From positions 806,001-870,000 of the forward strand of contig JAWUZG010000331.1 in the NCBI GenBank assembly GCA_036785705.1: DNA of 64,000 nucleotides. The letters run 5' to 3'. This DNA comes from Acanthornis magna (Eukaryota > Chordata > Aves > Passeriformes > Acanthizidae). Below are positions 10,628 through 23,188 of this stretch, piece after piece. Every line of letters begins with the position of its first letter. The first letter of the stretch is position 1. Position numbers and translations under genes: made by a program. Under the pieces are notes generated by a model. The model did no database searches. It was given only the letters and a program-made list of their open reading frames with translations, and was not told the DNA's origin.

Positions 10628-11086
10628 GAAAGGAATAAGGGAGTGACTTTACAAACAAACTGCTGGTAAGATAAGGCCTATACTGAGAGATAGAAGAATC
10701 AATGGGAAGGATTTCCATAGGAATTCCAGTGACTGACTTGCCCAAGAGTCTGTTAATAAACTACAGGAAAGAGACATAAGAAAAAGAAGAAAAGGGGGGG
10801 TGTGTATTGAGAGTGTCTATAGTTAGGAGAAATGTATATTACTTACATCTGCATTAGGCATTCTGGGAAGCCCGTACCTCTCAAGTACCTCAGCCTATGG
10901 GGAAAGGGAGAGGGAACCTGCGGCTGGGAAATTAGGATAAAAAGAGGCTGCGTCCTCTAGCAATCTGAGAGAGCCCATGGGAAATGCCCATGACGTCTCC
11001 CTTTGTTCATGAATAAAGTTACAGGACTCCTCTGCCTCCTTTTTGGACATAAACCTCTGGTGTTTGTGGATTAATTTTTCCTGACA
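10628..11086 (+). repeat. 5' LTR of endogenous retrovirus 1
   Basis: This 459-base LTR runs from TG to CA. A TATA-like gataaaaagagg lies near 10936 and a polyadenylation-type aataaag near 11013. It matches 15769-16257, which has about 30 additional bases in its middle. Confidence 0.85.
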
Positions 11087-11332
11087 AATAGGGGCTCTCG
11101 TCTGGGATCCTTCCACCATCCGGGGGTGGCCTGCAGCGAGCAGAGCTGAAGGTGCCTCACCCATTTTCGGTGATCAGCTCCCCTTGGTGGTGGCCGGCAC
11201 CTGGCGATTGATTGGGTTCCCGAGACTGTCCAGGAGACAGACGAGTGGCGGAGCAGGGGCATCCGTGAAGAGTCCACGGGGAAGGAGCACTGAAAATCTC
11301 ACCGGTGAGTACAATGGGAACTTTGGGGAGTA

Positions 11333-11520
11333 AACCTGGGAGGGCACCCATGGAGGGTAGCACAGGTGAAGCTGGGAAGGGGCCCCAGCAGAAAGGGATG
11401 ACGATCCCATAATTACCCCAGAGAGTCCTTTGGGGAAGGAAAACCTGACAGGGCACCCATGGAGGGTAGCACAGGTAAAGCTGGGAAGGGGAACCAGCAA
11501 AAGGGATGATGATCCTGAAA
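11333..11520 (+). repeat. Tandem duplication in the provirus 1 leader
   Basis: Two direct copies with a period of 109 bases share agggcacccatggagggtag and the following aagctgggaagggg segment. They lie in the untranslated leader, before gag. Confidence 0.75.
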
Positions 11521-12159
11521 TATAAGGACATGGACGCCAAGGTGGGCAGTAAGGGAAAGTCAAGAAGGGGTCTCGACAATCCGTGCCCAGCGGGGGCAAG
11601 AAGGGGAGTTGAGAAGTGATCTTGGCAACAGGGGAGTGCAGAGAAATATGGTTAAGGCAAGGAGCAGCAGGACTGGGCACTGTGGTGCACAGCCGGGAGC
11701 GCGGGCTGGGGGCCTGTGGGGAGGTGTGGGGCCGAGGCAGGGCCGTGGGACAGCTGAGGGTTCAGCACCAGGCAGTCCCTGACCCTGCCATCCCCCGGGG
11801 CAGGGGCGGCAGTGGTCCCCCGGTCTCCATGAGGCTGCGGGACGCCCTGGTCACCTTTGGTGCTGCTGGCCGTGCCTGCTGGGAGCGCCGGAGGGCAGGA
11901 TGCATTTGGACATTGTGGAAAGAATATCTGGAAAATGCGGCTTGTACGTGGAAGGATTAGGATTGTCTACTAAGGATTTTTGTTTGGGTCACTGGAATGA
12001 TTTGGAAATGTGTGAGAATGAGCGCCCAAAGGCAGTAGTGGGGGTGGGGGCTAAAGGAAGGGCAGAATAAGCCCCTGGATGAACTGGTTAGAAAGACACA
12101 GAAAGTGTTTGTGAGATGGGATGAGGAAAAAGGCAAAGGCAAAAGTGATGCCAAAATTG

Positions 12160-12390
12160 TTTCAGCCCTGGACGAATAAACTGCAGGGCCCAAGGGGAGC
12201 CCCGGGACAAAGGGGATGGGGCTGGCCACCAGGACATGGCAAAGGCATTCCCTCCTCGGCAGAGGAGAGCTGACCGAAGCAGCATTTGGGAAGGGATCGG
12301 TGTGCTGTCTGCAGGGCAGAGGGACACTGGAAGCAGGAATGTCCACAGAAACGGCTAGATCCTCAGGGGGAGGAAGTCCAGCCATTAATA
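12160..12390 (+). pseudogene. Gag nucleocapsid relic of provirus 1
   Basis: The frame contains one intact CCHC zinc knuckle (CAVCRAEGHWKQEC, about 12299-12340) after a basic, proline/glycine-rich stretch. A single knuckle of this spacing is typical of gammaretroviral nucleocapsid, which packages viral RNA. The rest of gag upstream is unrecognisable and interrupted. Remains of the protease follow at about 12480-12720, with the active-site region altered (VDTEF). Confidence 0.65.
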
Positions 12391-12969
12391 GAAATTAATT
12401 GTTTGGGATGTCAGAGGTTCACATTATACCAGGGCCCCCCACATAGGAAGCCCTGATAACTTTTTAGGTGGGCCTGGATCGAGATGAGAAGTGTTTCTTA
12501 GTAGACACAGAGTTCTTGATCAACTTTAAATTTTATCCCTAAGTGGGGGGGAGTTGTCAACAAGATCTTTACTCAAGGGGTGAGTGGAAAAGACGAGTGT
12601 GTGCCTTATTCAACCACTATTGGTAGATGTGGGGGATAGGTTTGAAATGCATGAATTTCTGTTTGTTCCTAATTGTGATTATAATTTACTGGGAAGAGAT
12701 TTGATGGGTTAAGTGGGAATGCACATTAGTATTGTGAAGAATGTTGAGTGTTATTGTGCTTATAATAGTGATTTTGGGAATCAGTGCCTGGTGAAAATAC
12801 AAGTGCATAGTGAATTCCAAAGTCTCTGGTGTACACAAGGATCTGGAGTTTGGCTTTTTTGGTGCAAAACTAAAACAATGTGTTTACAGTAAACACTAAA
12901 GTTCCATCTGTAAGAACCCTCAGAAACTTGATTTGGTGTAAAGGATATACCGAATTTTGTAATTGATGA

Positions 12970-14154
12970 GGTGATTTGGCTTTTTGCATGGTTTGTTCTT
13001 ATTTTTCTAAGTTGCTAGATCCAGTGGCCAGAGGCTACTCATTGTCTCAGGATGTCTCAGAATGGAGCCAGAGGCTGCATTGTCTGCAGAGCTGTGCAGC
13101 CATGGCCTTGATGGTAACTGGGGCCCAAGGGCTGACAATAGGAAAATATCTGATTGTTAATGTTTCATACCAGGTGGAAGCTTTGATACCTGAAAGAACC
13201 TCTTCAGTGGATGATCAGCTCTTGGTTATTACAGAGTGAATTTTGTTTGGTAGAATGAGAGAATTTGGAATTGAGAAATGAAGGGGGGCTTTGCCCCAGC
13301 CTCCTGTTAAAATTGGTAGAGGTGTTCCTCGGGGTGTATGCTACTGGGGGTCTTTTTAATCTGGCAAAAGGAGCTCTTGAGGTTTGTTTGGTTAGTGCTA
13401 AAATCAATAACAAGGTTAGAAAGAAAATTGCCAGGGGAGGGAGGCCTTGGGCTGCGTGTCCCTTCCAAAGATGTCGGTGGATGTTGCTGTAATGCCCTGA
13501 GTGGCAAGGCTTGGATATCTCCTGGTGGTGATGTCTCAGCTGACAAGGTAGCCAGAGGCCTTGGGGGAGTTCTGGCTGCTTTGGGAGTACAGTGGAACCT
13601 CCCTGCCCCCTGACACCCCCAGAGTTTGGCTAGGGGGAATGAATGAGGGAAATGGGGAAGTGCCTTTTGAAGCTGGTGATAGAAACTAAGATGCCATGGG
13701 CAGAGTTTTTGCCACTGGCTTTAGCAAGAATAAGGGCCAGACCCAGGGGAGATATTCAGTTATCTCCCTTTGAATTGATGTTTGGAATTCCTTACCTTTG
13801 TAATTCTCATCCTAGTGGGGCGGGGTGGAAATAAGTGATGTATATTTAAAACAATATGTGGCCCAGATCCTGTCTCTTGTGAAATCTCTTCGACAGGAAA
13901 CTCGGCTGGCACAGACCCTGCCTTTGGACTTTGCTGTTCACAACATCCAGCCAGGAGATTGGGTCCTCTTTAAGGTGCAGAAAGAAGCACCACTGGTGGT
14001 GAAGTGGTGTGGACCTTTCCAGGTGTTGCTGACCACAGAAACAGCTGTCAAGACAGCTGAACACGGGTGGACCCATCACACAAGGGTCAAGGCCTCTAAA
14101 GCCCCAGAGATTTGGACATCTCTGCTGGAGGAGAAGGACGGGAGCCACGACTGA
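12970..14154 (+). pseudogene. Pol relic of provirus 1 (RNase H connection and integrase)
   Basis: Bases 12976-13130 encode the piece that links reverse transcriptase to RNase H (YFSKLLDPVARG). Bases 13643-13800 encode the end of the integrase core (WAEFLPLALARIRARP...SPFELMFGIPY), and 13825-14154 the integrase C-terminal DNA-binding part (NIQPGDWVLFKV...GPFQVLLTT). The reverse transcriptase palm and most of the integrase core are absent, and there are several frame changes. It is non-functional. Confidence 0.7.
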
Positions 14155-14279
14155 CACTCCGCAGGAGCGGACCGGAGCAGCAGCTGTGCATTGACATCGG
14201 GGGAAGCCTCGTGTGCCTACCCACAGACTGTCTGCTGAAATAGTCTGTGTGGGCATCCCTCCTGCCGGATCTCCAGTCA

Positions 14280-15750
14280 CTGCGGGGGCTAATCCTTGCT
14301 GTCTTGATTTTATGTTAAGTGGTTTCAGTGCCTTCACTCACCACAAGTGGTGTGGAAGATAACGTAAAAATTCGATTAGGTGACGAGATTACACTATTAG
14401 AATGTTTTTCTTAATGATCTTACCTTTATATTGTCAGTTGGGTTTGGGCCAGAAGTGGGATAGTAATTTTTTTGAACCCTAGGAGAAGAACTAGCAAAGA
14501 TCTTTAACCTCAGTAACTGCTGGGTCTGCAGAGAGCCAGGTGGATCTGAAAATTGGCTGTGGGTGGCCAGCCCAGTCGAACCTAAGTGGTGGGTCAGCAC
14601 CCTGAGTGAGGTACATAACAGAATGGGATTTTGGGATAAGGAAGTCCATGGAGACTTCATTCTGCTGAAAGAGGAAATTATTGTCTAAATGAAACAGGGG
14701 ATGTATACATGGGAAAAAGTGTTTGTGACTGGACTTTATCTTTGGGTTTAGATTGTTGGGCCCCCAACTGCCCTCCTATGATTGCTCCAGGTATCAGGGC
14801 CAATGGAATCAAACACATGTTGAGCTCCTAATGGTAGCTGGGTGGGGTGTTCCTACCATAATTACCAAAGGGATTTCGAAGGCTGTAAAGCAGTGGGATG
14901 GGACAGGTTTTTTTGACCATGTATTTTTAACCTACCACTGAGATAATTCCACAAGTAAAACACATGTTGTCTGTGACTATCACTGGAAGTGGCAAAACCA
15001 GAATGGGACCAGAACCCTTTTGAGTAGGTTCTGGTCCAGATCTAACAAAACAGATCTGGGATGTAACTATAGGTGGAAACCTCATGTGGAAGCATGGAGA
15101 TGCAAATATTGTTACTCTTACAGTAAGGCAACTATTGTTGGGGAACCGTTAGGCTGAGGAAAGAAGCTGTGTTTTGACCTACCAATTGATAATGAAAATT
15201 GGAAAGGCCCTTTTGTTAATGGAACCTGGGCTTTGAAAGGGCATTATTGGGTTTGTGGCCAATGTGCTTATCACAGGTGGACTCCAAAAAGGTCAGGAAT
15301 ATGTTATGTAAGGTATATTAAACTGTTGTTGTTTTTGTGTACCACAAGTTCAGGGAAATTAGTTAGGAATCAAAGTATATGACTAGATCAGCTCTTAGCA
15401 GAAGAAGGGGGAGTGTGTGTAAAACTAAATTACTCAAACTGCTGTTTGGAAATAAATGACAATAGAAAAGTGGTGAAACAATAACAAAGGGAATAAGGAA
15501 ATTAGCTCATGCACCAGTCCAAACATGGAAAGGATTATATGGGACATGTTTTCATGGTTACCTGGTGAACTATGGGTTAAACAAATGCTTTTTTAGGGGA
15601 TGCAGGGAGTAGCCATGCCTACTGATCCAGAAATGGCTACAAAAGGACAGAAAATCATGTCACTGCAAATAATGACAAAACCAAAAGAAAGACCCTGGAA
15701 CAGAAAATCAAGTCAATGATAACTAAAGTTTGTAAAGACAATTATTGAGA
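14280..15750 (+). pseudogene. Envelope-region relic of provirus 1
   Basis: By position between integrase and the 3' LTR this should be env. Short frames contain Trp- and Cys-rich segments compatible with a surface glycoprotein, but stops are frequent and no fusion peptide or membrane anchor could be recognised. The assignment rests mainly on location. Confidence 0.45.
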
Positions 15751-15768
15751 AATAAAAAGAGGAGGGAT

Positions 15769-16257
15769 TGAAAGGAATAAGGGAGTGTCTTTACAAACAA
15801 ACTGCTGGTAAGATAAGGCCTATACTGAGAGATAAAAGAAACAATGGGAAGGATCTCCATAGGAATTCCAGTGACTGACTTGCCCAAGACTGTGTTAATA
15901 AACTACAGGAACAGAAATACAAGAAAAAGAAGAAAAGGGATGTGTGTATTGAGAGTGTCTGCATTAGGGGAGATGTATAGTAGGGTGTCTACAGTTGGGT
16001 GAAATGTATATTACTTGTGTCTGCATTAGGCCTTCCGGGAAGTCTGTACTTCCGAGTACCTCAGCCTGTGGGGAAAGGGAGAGGGAACCTGCGGCCAGGA
16101 AATTAGGATAAAAAGAGGCTGCATCCTCTAGCAATGTGAGAGACCCCATGGGAAATGCCCATGACGTCTCCCTTTATTCATGAATAAAGTCAAAGGACTC
16201 CTCTGTCTCCTTTTTGGACATGAACCTCTGGTGATTGTGGATTAATTTTTCCTGACA
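15769..16257 (+). repeat. 3' LTR of endogenous retrovirus 1
   Basis: Direct repeat of 10628-11086, preceded by the purine tract aaaaagaggaggga. It carries an extra stretch of about 30 bases around 15960-16000. Confidence 0.85.
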
Positions 16258-17399
16258 GCTGGGTATCTCTGCAGCTCTGCATCTGATCCTGCTGTGGCAG
16301 AGCACACAAACAGCCCATCCTTGGGTCCCTTTCTCTGCCAACTGGGCTTTGGTTTGGCTTGGAAACATCCTGAGGTGCCTCCCAGGAGGAATCCCTGTGC
16401 ATTTCCCTCCCCCATGGCTCTGCCCTTCCTGATCCAGCAGCTGTGGGGCAGCAGAGCTGGGGCAGTGCAGGGACAGGGCTGGCTCTGACAGGGCTCGTGA
16501 AGCCACAGCCAGGAGGTGTCAGCAAGGACAGTTTGCACAGGGGAAATGGAGATATGGTGACTTTGTTGATTTTAGGAAGGAAAAGCTTGGCTGCAGCATG
16601 TCAAGAGGATGAAAGACAAGGCTGTTGGGTGAAATAGAGGATGTTCGACCTGGAGATAAGGAAAGATTTTTCCCGGGTTGCAGGGCTGGTGCAGAGCAGG
16701 GTGGCCATGAGCCTGGCTGGCCTCCCTGTGTGCCAGGGCTGGGTGGGTTGTGGAGCAGAGATGGCCCAGAATCAGAGCCCAGGTGGGGCCTCTGTCACCT
16801 GCCTCAATCCTTCACCTCCCAAGGATGGAATTCCTGTTGTGTGGGGTCTCTGATGTGCTGGGTGACCTCACAACACTCCTGGCCAGAATGTCAGCTGAGG
16901 GCCAGCCAGGCTGCTGCAGTGGCAGTGACCTCACAGCCATCACCACTGCAGCATGTCCCCTGGGCCTGGCTCTCCCCTTTCCTCTCTCCCTGTCTTGTCT
17001 CTGCTGCAGCAGCATTTTTGTGATTAATATCTTGTCCCCAAGCTGCTGCGGTCAATTGCTTTCCAATCAGGCCCCCGGAGCAGCAGTGGCTTCACAATCA
17101 ACATGTGAACACTGAGAGACAACAGCAAATGGGAAGTTAGAGGAGGATGTGGTTGGAAAGGGCTTGTGTGGATGTGGGGCAGCCTTTTCTGGGGCCAGTG
17201 TGGGGCACAATGGGTTAGATAACAACAGATCTGCCCAGAGCAGGCTGGAACAAATGTGATCTGAACATTTGCTGGAAGAGATCCAGAGCCCCTGGGCACA
17301 ATGTGGCTTGGGCTGCTCATGGGGGTGTGGGAGCTCACCCTGGGCATATTCCCATCTGTGCTCCTCTCAGGGATCTTTTCAGAGCAGGGAGAGGGATCA
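16258..17399. other. Intervening sequence without a recognised gene
   Basis: No gene was recognised. A short piece at about 16625-16670 (gttcgacctggagataagg) resembles part of a CR1 LINE, weakly. Open frames on both strands lack known domains. Confidence 0.4.
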
Positions 17400-18175
17400 G
17401 GATCCTTTGTTGCCTCAGGTCATCAGGGAAGAGATGCAACCTCCAGATGGGCTGGTGACCCAGAGGTGGATTTAACCATGGACAGCATCTCCAGGTCATC
17501 CATGACTGTGGAACATGTGCTGTGCTCAAGCAGGGCCAAGCGGGCAAAGCCCCTGTGGTGTGGGGGACGATGGTGGAAATGCCAATCTGGGGGGGCCTGG
17601 CAGATCGATGACATCACAGTGCCACAGAGCCGCCAGGGCAAGCGCTGCTGCTGACAGTGGTGCCAACAGCCCCTGCATGGATGGAGACGCACCCTGTGCC
17701 TCACGGCACTGCCCAGAACACCACCCTGGGCCTGGGAAAGCAAGTCGTGGGGGGACAGGGCCCCCAGGAAGAAGTGAGTCGCACAATGGGACTCATTTCC
17801 AGAACAGCCTCATGGACACCTGGGCCAGAGGGCACAGCACTGAGTGGGTGTTTCATATTCCCTGTCAGGCACCAGCCCTGGGAAAGCTGAACAGTGCAAG
17901 GGACTGCTAAAAACCACCTTGAAAGCAGTGGCTGGTGGGACCTTCAAACACTGGGAGCTGCATTTAGCCAAGGTCACTGGTCAGTGAAGACCTGAGGCTC
18001 CATCAATCGAGCTGGCCCTGCCCAATCAAATCGTCCATGGGCCATAGAAGGGGGATAAAGTCCCCGTGGTGCCTATGAGAAATGTGTTAGGGAAGACAGT
18101 TTGGATCAGTCCTGCCTCAAGCAAAGGTAAACCCACCCCTGGGATTGTTTTTCCTTGAGGACCTGACAGAGTCAA
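17400..18175 (+). pseudogene. Retroviral integrase relic
   Basis: Reading frames on the plus strand retain successive parts of an integrase: the zinc-binding N-terminal region, a core start (AWQIDDITVPQSRQGKR), the middle core (SHNGTHFQNSLMDTWA), GLLKTTLKAVAGGTFKHWEL, and a C-terminal part (GDKVPVV...LGKTVWISPASSKGKP). They are separated by stops and frame changes, and the usual Asp before the NGTHF motif is His. It differs from the gamma-type integrases of the two proviruses and resembles beta/ERVL-type avian elements. It ends exactly where module copy B begins. No LTR was found for it. Confidence 0.65.
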
Positions 18176-18649
18176 CTTCCGCAGGATGTTTTCTGCTCTA
18201 ACTGGAACCTGGGGATGCTTCCTCAGTTGTGTCACTCAGCGGAACACATTTAAATTACAAGAAACTTCAGTGTTTCAGTTTAACTTTCACTTCTTGAGAA
18301 GTTTATTGAACACACTCGGATGGACTGAGTCTGATGTAAACAGCAGCAAAGCCCCGCGAGGCTCATTCAAGTCCCTGTGCTGTGGCTGTGCTGCTGAGCT
18401 GGGCCGGGCTCCTGGCACAGAGGCAGCTCCTGGCAAGCGGCAGTGCTGCAGAGAGACAGCTCTGCCCAGGAGCAGCTCCTGTGCACAGCCCAGCAGGGCT
18501 GGGCCACTGCCAGGGCAGCTCAGGGACACCAGCAGGGCACAGCCAGAGCTCCCAGGTGCTCAGCATTGGCAGAGGCTGTGCCATGGCCCAGAGGGGGCTG
18601 TGTCATAGCCATAGGCACCTCTGGGGCTGTGTCACAGAGCCCCAGGGCA

Positions 18650-19090
18650 GCTGTGATGTCAGAAAGGGGCAGTGTGACATCACAGAGTGGGCTGTGTGAG
18701 GTCACAGATTGGGCTATGACATCTCTGAGTTGTGTGAGGTCCTGGAGCAGCTACAGCATCATAGAGCGGACTGTGTGACATCACAGATCAGGCTGTGAGG
18801 TCACAGAGTGAGCTGTGTGACATCACTGAGTGGGTTGTGCCATCACACAGTTGGCTGTGACTTCACAAACCAGATTGTGACATCAGGATGTGGGTGTATG
18901 ACATCACAGAGCAGGCTGTTAGGTCACAGGGTGCAGTGTGTGACACCACTGAGTGGGTTGTGACATCACAAGGCTGACTGTGACATCACAGTGAGGGTTG
19001 TGACATTACAGAGGTGTGGGTAACACAGTCCAAGCTGTGATATCAAAGAATGGCTCTGTAAAGTCCCAGAGTGGGCTGTGACATCACAGG
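18650..19090 (-). repeat. TGACATCA minisatellite, copy B
   Basis: The clearest of four arrays: units of about 20-24 bp such as gtgacatcacagagtgggct. At least nine exact TGACATCA or TGATGTCA octamers lie in about 440 bases, with GAGGTCA variants between them. It is homologous to 8310-8630, 37205-37550 and 45205-45560. Confidence 0.85.
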
Positions 19091-20888
19091 GGCTGTGTGA
19101 GGTCACTGGGGAGGTCACTCTGCCCCAGCCCCCCCTCACAGCTCCCCCCAGAGAAGTCCAACGCTGCTCGTGCACAGCAGGGTCTCCTGTCCCCCCGGGT
19201 CCCCCCCTGCCCCCCGGTACCACAGCCTCCCCCAGAGGATGTTCCACGAGATCGACCCCCAGAGCCTGACACAGGGACAGGGGGGATGGGGCTGTGGGGG
19301 GTGGGACAGGGGGACAGGGAGCCCCCTGGCAGTGTCCCTGTGTCCCCCAGGGTGAGAGCCTGGGCCAGGGCTCCCTCACCCCTATACGAACGAGGTGTTG
19401 AGAGCGCTTAAAAAATCCCCAGCAAGGGATCAGCAAAAACCAGATTTAATATTAACAGACAGCAAAACAAAGTTCCTTGGCAAGAGTCACTCTACTCCTG
19501 ACTGGACAGTTCAGGCACACCAAGGAAACAAAGCAACAAAACCAACCAAATGCAGTCAATCAAACTACAAATGAACCCTGTGTGTCATTCTTTGACAAAA
19601 GGAGAGTGAGGGCAAGGATAAAAGGAATACAGTCTAAAAACTTGATAGCCCTCAAACTTAACAGCACCTAACATATACCTTAACCATAACTTATACTCCA
19701 AACTTAACAATTTAGCAAAAGAACAGCACTTGACAGTATTTACCGTAACTTATAACCCATGACTTAACAATTTACCAGAGGAGTAACACTTAACAGTGTT
19801 AAACTTATTTTATAACTTACATTAAACTTAAAAATTTAGCAAAAGAACAACACTTAGCAGCATTTAATGTAGCTTATACCTTAGGACTGAACCTTACTTA
19901 CAGCTCTAACCTACTCAGATACCCAAGGGACTGCAACACCTCCGAGAGCAGCATTTCTCCCCCATTTGCCAGAGCACAGGCACACGTGTGTGCACATAGA
20001 CACAAAGAGTCAGTGCCAGGGACCTGTCACAAATTCCCCTCCAGGGCAGGGAAATGCTCACTCCAGATGCTTTTGCATCTCCCCAGCAGGCGAAGGGTTG
20101 AGCCTCGAGGAGTGGGGGATCGGCCCAGGGTCCCTCGTTGTTCGGGGATGCCCCGAGTGCAGCAAACGGGAGAGTTCCCTGCTCCCAGAGGCCCCACTCA
20201 GAGGGAGGTCGCTGCTCCACGACAGCTCCAAGGGCTCATTTGGCACCGCTCTTGATAGGGCCCCAAGAGATGGGCTTTAGGCACAGCAATGGCTCATCCT
20301 GGCCGCACTTGGCATCAACAGCTTGCTTTGACACTGGGACAACAGCCATGCTGTGCCATTGAGGGAAGAAAAACAGCTCCCAAGGCTGCTCCTAAAGCAA
20401 GCAGGAGCTCGTTGAACAGCAGCAGTGCCTGGGAGCAGACAGTGTTTGTGATCAGCTGCACAGGAGCTGAGCCCAGGGGCTGTTGCTCAAGGCCCAGGCC
20501 TAAGGAGCATTTCTCACATCCAGGGCTGGCCTGCAAAGGCGGTGCTGGGGGATAATTCACGGCCTCAGCGTGCTCCCAGTTGCTCCCAAGATTTCCATGT
20601 CCGTGCTCCAAGTGCTGCTCCCAGCCCTGAGCCATGGGGATGGCAATGTCGCACTCCCTTCGCGGGGCAGTGTCACACCTGAGCCAGGTGTGCAGGGCAG
20701 GACCTTGCCCTGAGCCCAAGCACTGTCCCACCTGCAGGAGCTGCTTCCCATCGGCCTCTTCCTGCTGCGGCCCCAAGCCCAGCTTGGAGCTAAACAAAGG
20801 GCGCTGGCTCGGGGTCATCCCCCGGCGGGGGCTGCGCACCCCCTCTGCCCCCTCCCCAAATTCCCTCCCGGGGGCAGCAGGAGCTGGG
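19091..20888. other. Non-coding part of module B
   Basis: Contains the FHEID-type block of unknown function (about 19100-19440), the AT-rich minisatellite (about 19640-19910) and the conserved stretch equivalent to 6490-7440 of copy A. No gene could be supported. Confidence 0.55.
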
Positions 20889-21045
20889 TCAGGAGCCCTG
20901 TGGGGAGGGAAAAGGGGGTGACACTGGCATGGGGGGACACACAGGCTCTGGTGGAGACACACGACCCCTGCAGACCCCCCCTCACCTTCTCCCACAGCAC
21001 CAGGAGGAGGAACCCCAACATGGAGCCCCCAAACCCTGGCAGCAT
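20889..21045 (-). pseudogene. Probable MHC class II beta transmembrane and tail relic, copy B
   Basis: On the minus strand, 21045-20986 is open and encodes a hydrophobic MLPGFGGSMLGFLLLVL segment before a gtgagg donor. The last exon-like GGCTCCTGA lies at 20897-20889 after a CACAG acceptor. The segment resembles the class II beta transmembrane exon. Unlike copy A this exon has no frameshift. It is isolated from a usable gene because exon 2 lies on the opposite strand. Confidence 0.45.
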
Positions 21046-21398
21046 TTTGGGAGCAGGGTCTGGTGGCAGCTTTGTGGGTCTGGGGGGTCACTACTGCCCT
21101 GAAACCCCTTCCCAGCCCCACAGCCAATGCCAGACCTCTCATAACACCTCACAGCTTCCCCTAGGATCCCCCAATCCAGGCCGTGACACATAAATGGTCC
21201 CAAGAGACACCGAAAACCCTTTCCCATCTCCCCCAAGACCTGCCCAATACCTCTCCAAGACACACACCCCAGCCTGGACCCCAAACCTCCCTCACACACC
21301 CCACCAAGACCCCTCTCAGCACCACAGATGTCCCTAAGAACCACAAAAGGCCCTCCCAATCCCCACAGGATCCCCAAATGCCCCTCCCAGCTCCCCAC

Positions 21399-21598
21399 AG
21401 CATTGACCAGGAGAGGTTGGTGGACAGGAACATCCACAGCTGGGAGCAGCTCGGGCACTTCAGCACGGATTTCGGCACTTGGAGGGGAACACCCCAAATG
21501 GGGAGACCCAGGCCAGGGACTGGGACAGACAACCAGAATTCCTGGAGAACAGATGGGCTCAGGTGGACATGTTCTGCTGCCACAACTATGAGATCGTG
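21399..21598 (+). pseudogene. MHC class II beta exon 2 relic, copy B
   Basis: The 5' part reads ERLVDRNIHSWEQLGHFSTDF and the 3' part, after the same frame change seen in copy A, reads QPEFLENRWAQVDMFCCHNY. It therefore covers most of the beta-1 domain but is frameshifted and lacks its normal exon start and donor. It lies on the strand opposite to exon 1 of this module (24672-24742). Confidence 0.75.
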
Positions 21599-21689
21599 GC
21601 ACTGTCCCTTGGCCTGGGCAGCCCCAGAAAACCCAAACCCTCGATGAACCCCATATTCACCCTCAAATCCCAGGAAAATGGTGCAGATT

Positions 21690-21840
21690 TCAGTCTCTCT
21701 GTTTAATTTCTTTATTTTTACCCCAATTCTGGTAGTTTTGACACAATGAAGAAGGAAATTATTTAGGTTGGAAAAGATCTCCAAGTTCCTCCAGCGTTGC
21801 TTGATGCCACCAGAAGAACCAATTGGAAAGAGCGGGTGAG
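21690..21840 (-). mobile_element. CR1 LINE 3' tail fragment, copy B
   Basis: Reverse complement of the CR1 tail of copy A; on the plus strand it reads attatttaggttggaaaaga followed by ctccaagttcctccagcg. No coding part. Confidence 0.5.
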
Positions 21841-22113
21841 ATTTTTTTGGGTGAGATATTTTAATAAATCAGCTCTTTCCAAGGAATTCCTGATGTCAGT
21901 CTGAGTCCCAATGGATGTTCCTGCCCCTGTATTTGCCCAGGTGGCTACACGGAATCTGAGGAGGTGGAAGTCACCAGCCAGGTGTCCTCCCAGTGTTGGT
22001 CACCAGGAATGTGGGTCACCAGGGCTCTGCCCAATGTGGGTCGTCCGAAGGGTGATGAAGTTGGAGCAGCGCACGAAGCTCTTCCCACATTCAGGGCACT
22101 CGCAGGGCTTCCC

Positions 22114-23188
<1,075 letters not shown>

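Larger units (their letters stand above)
10628..16257 (+). mobile_element. Endogenous retrovirus 1 (gammaretrovirus-like), decayed provirus
   Basis: Two direct LTRs (10628-11086 and 15769-16257), both starting TGAAAGG and ending CTGACA, enclose about 4.7 kb. After the 5' LTR comes a primer-binding-site-like sequence resembling the tRNA-Pro type of murine leukaemia-like viruses (11089-11108). A purine tract (15755-15767) precedes the 3' LTR. Inside are traces of gag, protease, RNase H, integrase and envelope in the expected order, all broken by stops and frameshifts; most of reverse transcriptase is missing. No matching target-site duplication is visible at the flanks. It cannot encode a virus. 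Confidence 0.85.

Noticed and set aside
10628..16257. Target-site duplication for provirus 1
   Set aside because: Bases before 10628 (gttc) and after 16257 (gctg) do not match, and no longer match was found.
16625..17115. Overlapping open frames with hydrophobic ends
   Set aside because: No recognised family; likely chance frames in non-coding sequence, with a possible CR1 scrap.
18650..19090. Regularly spaced short repeats resembling a CRISPR array
   Set aside because: The units are degenerate and contiguous without unique spacers, and the surrounding DNA is clearly avian. It is a minisatellite.
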